Assembly (NCBI GenBank): GCA_022826645.1
Contig: JAJDUM010000075.1
Span: 26,998 to 90,997 of the forward strand
Source of the DNA: Candidatus Poribacteria bacterium
GTDB lineage: Bacteria > Poribacteria > WGA-4E > PCPOR2b
Direction of reading: 5' to 3'
Length of the DNA stretch: 64,000 nucleotides
Shown here: positions 61,938 to 64,000 of the stretch, one piece after another
Layout: each line of letters opens with the position of its first letter
How positions within the stretch are numbered: position 1 is the stretch's first letter
Position numbers and translations under genes: made by a program
The notes under the pieces: model-generated
Database searches by the model: none
What the model was told of the DNA's origin: nothing
Seen by the model: the letters and a program-made list of their open reading frames with translations, nothing else

Positions 61938-62870
61938 CAGTTACCCCACCCTGAAGGGTTGGGGCTTGTTTGAAGCCTCCGTCCCTTGGGATTTACAAGG
62001 TTCTGCGCTTCTTTCTCTTTCAAGAGTTTCGGGGGTGATTGAATCCACCGTCCCTCCACGCAAGGCTACAGCAGCCTTTTTGATGTTTATCGCAGCGTTA
62101 TAGTCTCGGTCCAAGACCAACCCACAACGGGAGCAGTCATGGACACGATCCGACAACTGTTTAGGCACAATTTCACTCGGAGTCAACGACAAAGGCGTTA
62201 AGCCCAACATCAACACCGATGGTTGTTTCAACAGGGAGTTTCACAGGATCGGGGACTTCAACGCAGATAGTTACATACCAGCCCGACGCTTTACCGCTGA
62301 TAGTGAGATTCTTGATTTTACCATCGGGTAGTGGTCGATGATACCGAATCTTGAGGTGTCCGCCTTTGGGGACAACGACACGAGCAAACTTACGACGCAC
62401 CTCTTGAATCAGTTGTCTTGACAGGTGGCTGAAGGTCATTGACCGATAGCGCCCTGCACCTTTGAAGCGCGGGAATCCCGGATCTTCACCTGCTTTGACT
62501 CGGCGAAAGAACGCTTGATAGGCTTTGTTCAAACGGCGCAGACAGTCTTGGAGAATATCACTGTGAAGTCCAGCAAACGCTTGCGATTCCTTTTTCAACT
62601 CAGGCAAAGCATTCCCTTGCGTCGTCCACTTGACCGATTCACCGGTGGTTTCGTATACACCTTTACGCCACGCAAGCGCTTGGTTATAAAGCGTTCGTAG
62701 CAGCGCAAGCCACAAGGCAAAGGTTTTTCGCTGTTTGGTCGTAGGATACGCCCGATATTCATAAGTCTTTTTCATGGGATTTGGCTTTCTGGCTTTCATA
62801 TCCGTATCAGTGGATGTGGGAGACACCGCCTTGCGACGGTGCTGATACTCTCCCACGAAAGCCGTGAAAA
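61938..62870 (-). mobile_element. Remnant IS200/IS605-type TnpB element
   Basis: Bounds are approximate. The minus-strand 3' end has CCCCAACCCTTCAGGGTGGGG at 61943-61963, a subterminal hairpin usual at the right end of IS605-type elements, next to the end of the tnpB remnant. The other end has a structured block at 62816-62856 (GTGGGAGA and TCTCCCAC enclosing CACCG/CGGTG). No TnpA gene is present. Confidence 0.6.
61941..62775 (-). pseudogene. tnpB: tnpB remnant with internal deletion
   Basis: The N-terminal part (M-K-K-T-Y-E-Y-R-A-Y-P-T onward, 62775-62173) runs to the first RuvC motif T-I-G-V-D-V-G-L-N-A-F-V-V-D and then stops. In another frame, 62231-61941 encodes the distal zinc ribbon and last RuvC part C-S-R-C-G-L-V-L-D-R-D-Y-N-A-A-I-N-I. 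The middle of the nuclease domain, with its catalytic Glu and the first Cys pair, is missing and the frame is shifted. It cannot encode an active TnpB. Confidence 0.8.
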
Positions 62871-62921
62871 TTGTACCAGTTTTCGCAATATTTTACAACA
62901 AGAAAGTAGGGTCATTTAGTT

Positions 62922-62951
62922 TTTCTGTAGGAGGGATCTCCGAATCCCGAC
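62922..62951 (+). repeat. Dispersed repeat R1, copy 3
   Basis: As copies 1 and 2 with three changes near its ends and centre (GGGATCTCCGAATCCC). A second similar module (AGGAGCGACTTCCCGGCTTC) follows. Confidence 0.7.
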
Positions 62952-63090
62952 ACTTCGCTCTAGGAGCGACTTCCCGGCTTCGACTTTTCAAACAAAATGC
63001 GTAATAGGCATAAAACTGAATAGCCCTAACAAGAAAGGACGGGATTTCCTCCCCACTCTAAAGAGATGGGATCGCCATCCCGAAGATTTG

Positions 63091-63666
63091 ATGAGGAAAA
63101 TCGTGCTAGCAACCGTTGGAATTGTACCGTTTTTGCCGAGCATCTCCTATGCACATGAAGGCTCTGGCGGCGGATTCGTGGCAGGTCTAACCCACCCAGT
63201 ACTTGGATTTGATCATCTTTTGGCGATGTTAAGCGTGGGGATCCTAAGTGCACAGATGGGAGGGCAAGCTATATGGAAAGTGCCATTCACTTTTGTGCTC
63301 GTTATGCTCGGTGGCGGAGTTCTCGGAATAAATGGGGTCCCACTATTTTCGGTTGAGTTAGGTATAGCTTTATCCGTGTTGGCGTTGGGCGTTGCGATTG
63401 CCTTAGAGAAGAAACTGTCGTCGCTATTAGCTATGGTATTTGTGGGATTCTTCGCCATATTTCACGGTCACGCGCACGGAACGGAGATGCCGTCTCTGTC
63501 CAAGCCGCTGTTCTACGCCTGTGGATTTGTCCTCGGAACCGCTGGCATTCACATCGCGGGGGGTTTGGTTGGCGTCATTGCAGAAAGGCTCAAGGACGGT
63601 GGGCAGCTGCTGCGTTATGCAGGGGCGGGCATCGCGGGGATTGGGTTTCACCTTATCGTTGGATAA
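63091..63666 (+). CDS. HupE/UreJ-family membrane protein
   Basis: 191 residues from ATG 63091 (a TTG codon precedes it). A cleavable leader ends S-Y-A, followed at once by H-E-G; the family motif H-P-V-L-G-F-D-H-L-L-A-M begins at about residue 36. Five or six membrane helices and a His-rich loop F-H-G-H-A-H-G complete it. The family is linked to nickel or cobalt uptake; no urease or hydrogenase genes are in the window. Confidence 0.88.
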   Translation: MRKIVLATVGIVPFLPSISYAHEGSGGGFVAGLTHPVLGFDHLLAMLSVGILSAQMGGQAIWKVPFTFVLVMLGGGVLGINGVPLFSVELGIALSVLALGVAIALEKKLSSLLAMVFVGFFAIFHGHAHGTEMPSLSKPLFYACGFVLGTAGIHIAGGLVGVIAERLKDGGQLLRYAGAGIAGIGFHLIVG

Positions 63667-64000
63667 TTGCCTGGCAACGTCCCATTATGGTGAATTCTAT
63701 AATTACTTATACACTTTCGACACACAACCAACCCCCTAAATCCCGCCCCCGATAGACCGGGATGTACCACTTGTCAGGGGGACTTGATGAGGCTTCGATA
63801 AGGGGCACTATTGGTGAACGTCTACATATTTATAACCTTTGGTGCTAGTTAATGGAAGGGGCTTTCCCACATTGTCGAAGCGTTCATTGATTCATTAGTT
63901 CTACCCTTTGGCTGCACATGTCGCCCCGCTGGGGCTTTGGGGTATTTGTTTATCCGTGTACTATAAACATGTCGCCCCTCTGGGGCTAAAGGCACGGAGG
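63667..64000. other. 334-base terminal intergenic region
   Basis: It begins with a single MITE-type end (TA-TGGTGAATTCTATAATTAC from 63685) whose partner is not seen before the window ends. Two copies of ACATGTCGCCCC-GCT/TCT-GGGGCT lie at 63916-63936 and 63967-63987. No gene is supported. Confidence 0.6.
63916..63987 (+). repeat. Pair of short palindromic repeats
   Basis: ACATGTCGCCCCGCTGGGGC at 63916 and ACATGTCGCCCCTCTGGGGC at 63967. Only two units and the spacer is AT-rich, so not a CRISPR. Confidence 0.6.

Noticed and set aside
63916..63987. Pair of GTCGCCCC..GGGGC repeats as CRISPR
   Set aside because: Only two units, palindromic, and no cas gene nearby.

Overview
The window looks like a chromosomal piece of an uncultured, heterotrophic, Gram-negative-type bacterium. 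The family mix is typical of Candidatus Poribacteria or a close relative: many secreted LamG proteins, a DUF5916 outer-membrane protein, phytanoyl-CoA-type dioxygenase, three Gfo/Idh/MocA oxidoreductases, two DegT/StrS aminotransferases, GH4, SMP-30, CocE and Rid proteins. The lineage is inferred from gene content; no rRNA or ribosomal protein gene is present to confirm it. Genes are dense, mostly with good Shine-Dalgarno sites, and several are best started at TTG or GTG. Several promoters match the sigma-70 consensus very closely.

Regions. (1) 1-3600: the end of an isochorismatase-like hydrolase, an HDAC-family deacetylase, a secreted Fn3 protein with a FlgD-like C-terminus, and tRNA-Leu(CAG) with its terminator. 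(2) 3744-12222, minus strand: a tandem array of eight secreted LamG paralogs preceded by a secreted amidotransferase-like protein. (3) 12666-19339, plus strand, divergent from region 2: a carbohydrate ABC importer with two tandem binding lipoproteins, two permeases, a secreted protein and the ATPase. (4) 19356-24740, minus: mutarotase, PanB, TIM-barrel isomerase, enolase-superfamily dehydratase, SDR, YidD-like and TPR genes in one run. (5) 24963-35629: PPK2, an orphan coiled-coil protein, sugar oxidoreductases, a GNAT/glycosidase-like fusion, a phosphodiesterase, cyclase, isomerase, amidohydrolase and Rid. (6) 36306-46188, plus: MFS pump, methyltransferase, acetyltransferases, NUDIX, ADP-ribosyltransferase-like protein, DUF5916, APH-like kinase and a C45 acylase-like protein, bracketed by repeats. 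(7) 46422-64000: zinc-finger protein, CocE, dioxygenase, MsrP, two aminotransferases, an ECF sigma factor fused to a membrane-anchored propeller, TlpA, SMP-30, GH4, a decayed TnpB element and HupE. Small TA-flanked inverted-repeat elements and palindromic modules sit in the longer gaps.

The most unusual observation is a short C-terminal motif, V-x-P-x-x-K-L-A-x-x-W-G-x-I-K followed by 2-4 mostly polar or basic residues. It ends all eight LamG proteins and also two secreted proteins of different fold: the amidotransferase-like protein at 11296-12222 and the protein at 17377-18162 inside the ABC operon. All ten have Sec signal peptides, and no other protein in the window has the motif. I propose it as a sorting, anchoring or docking signal. 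With the ABC importer it suggests a system that displays glycan-binding proteins at or outside the cell surface and takes up the released sugars. The second candidate is the 909-residue sigma factor, transmembrane helix and BNR propeller fusion, which reads as a one-protein transmembrane transcription switch.
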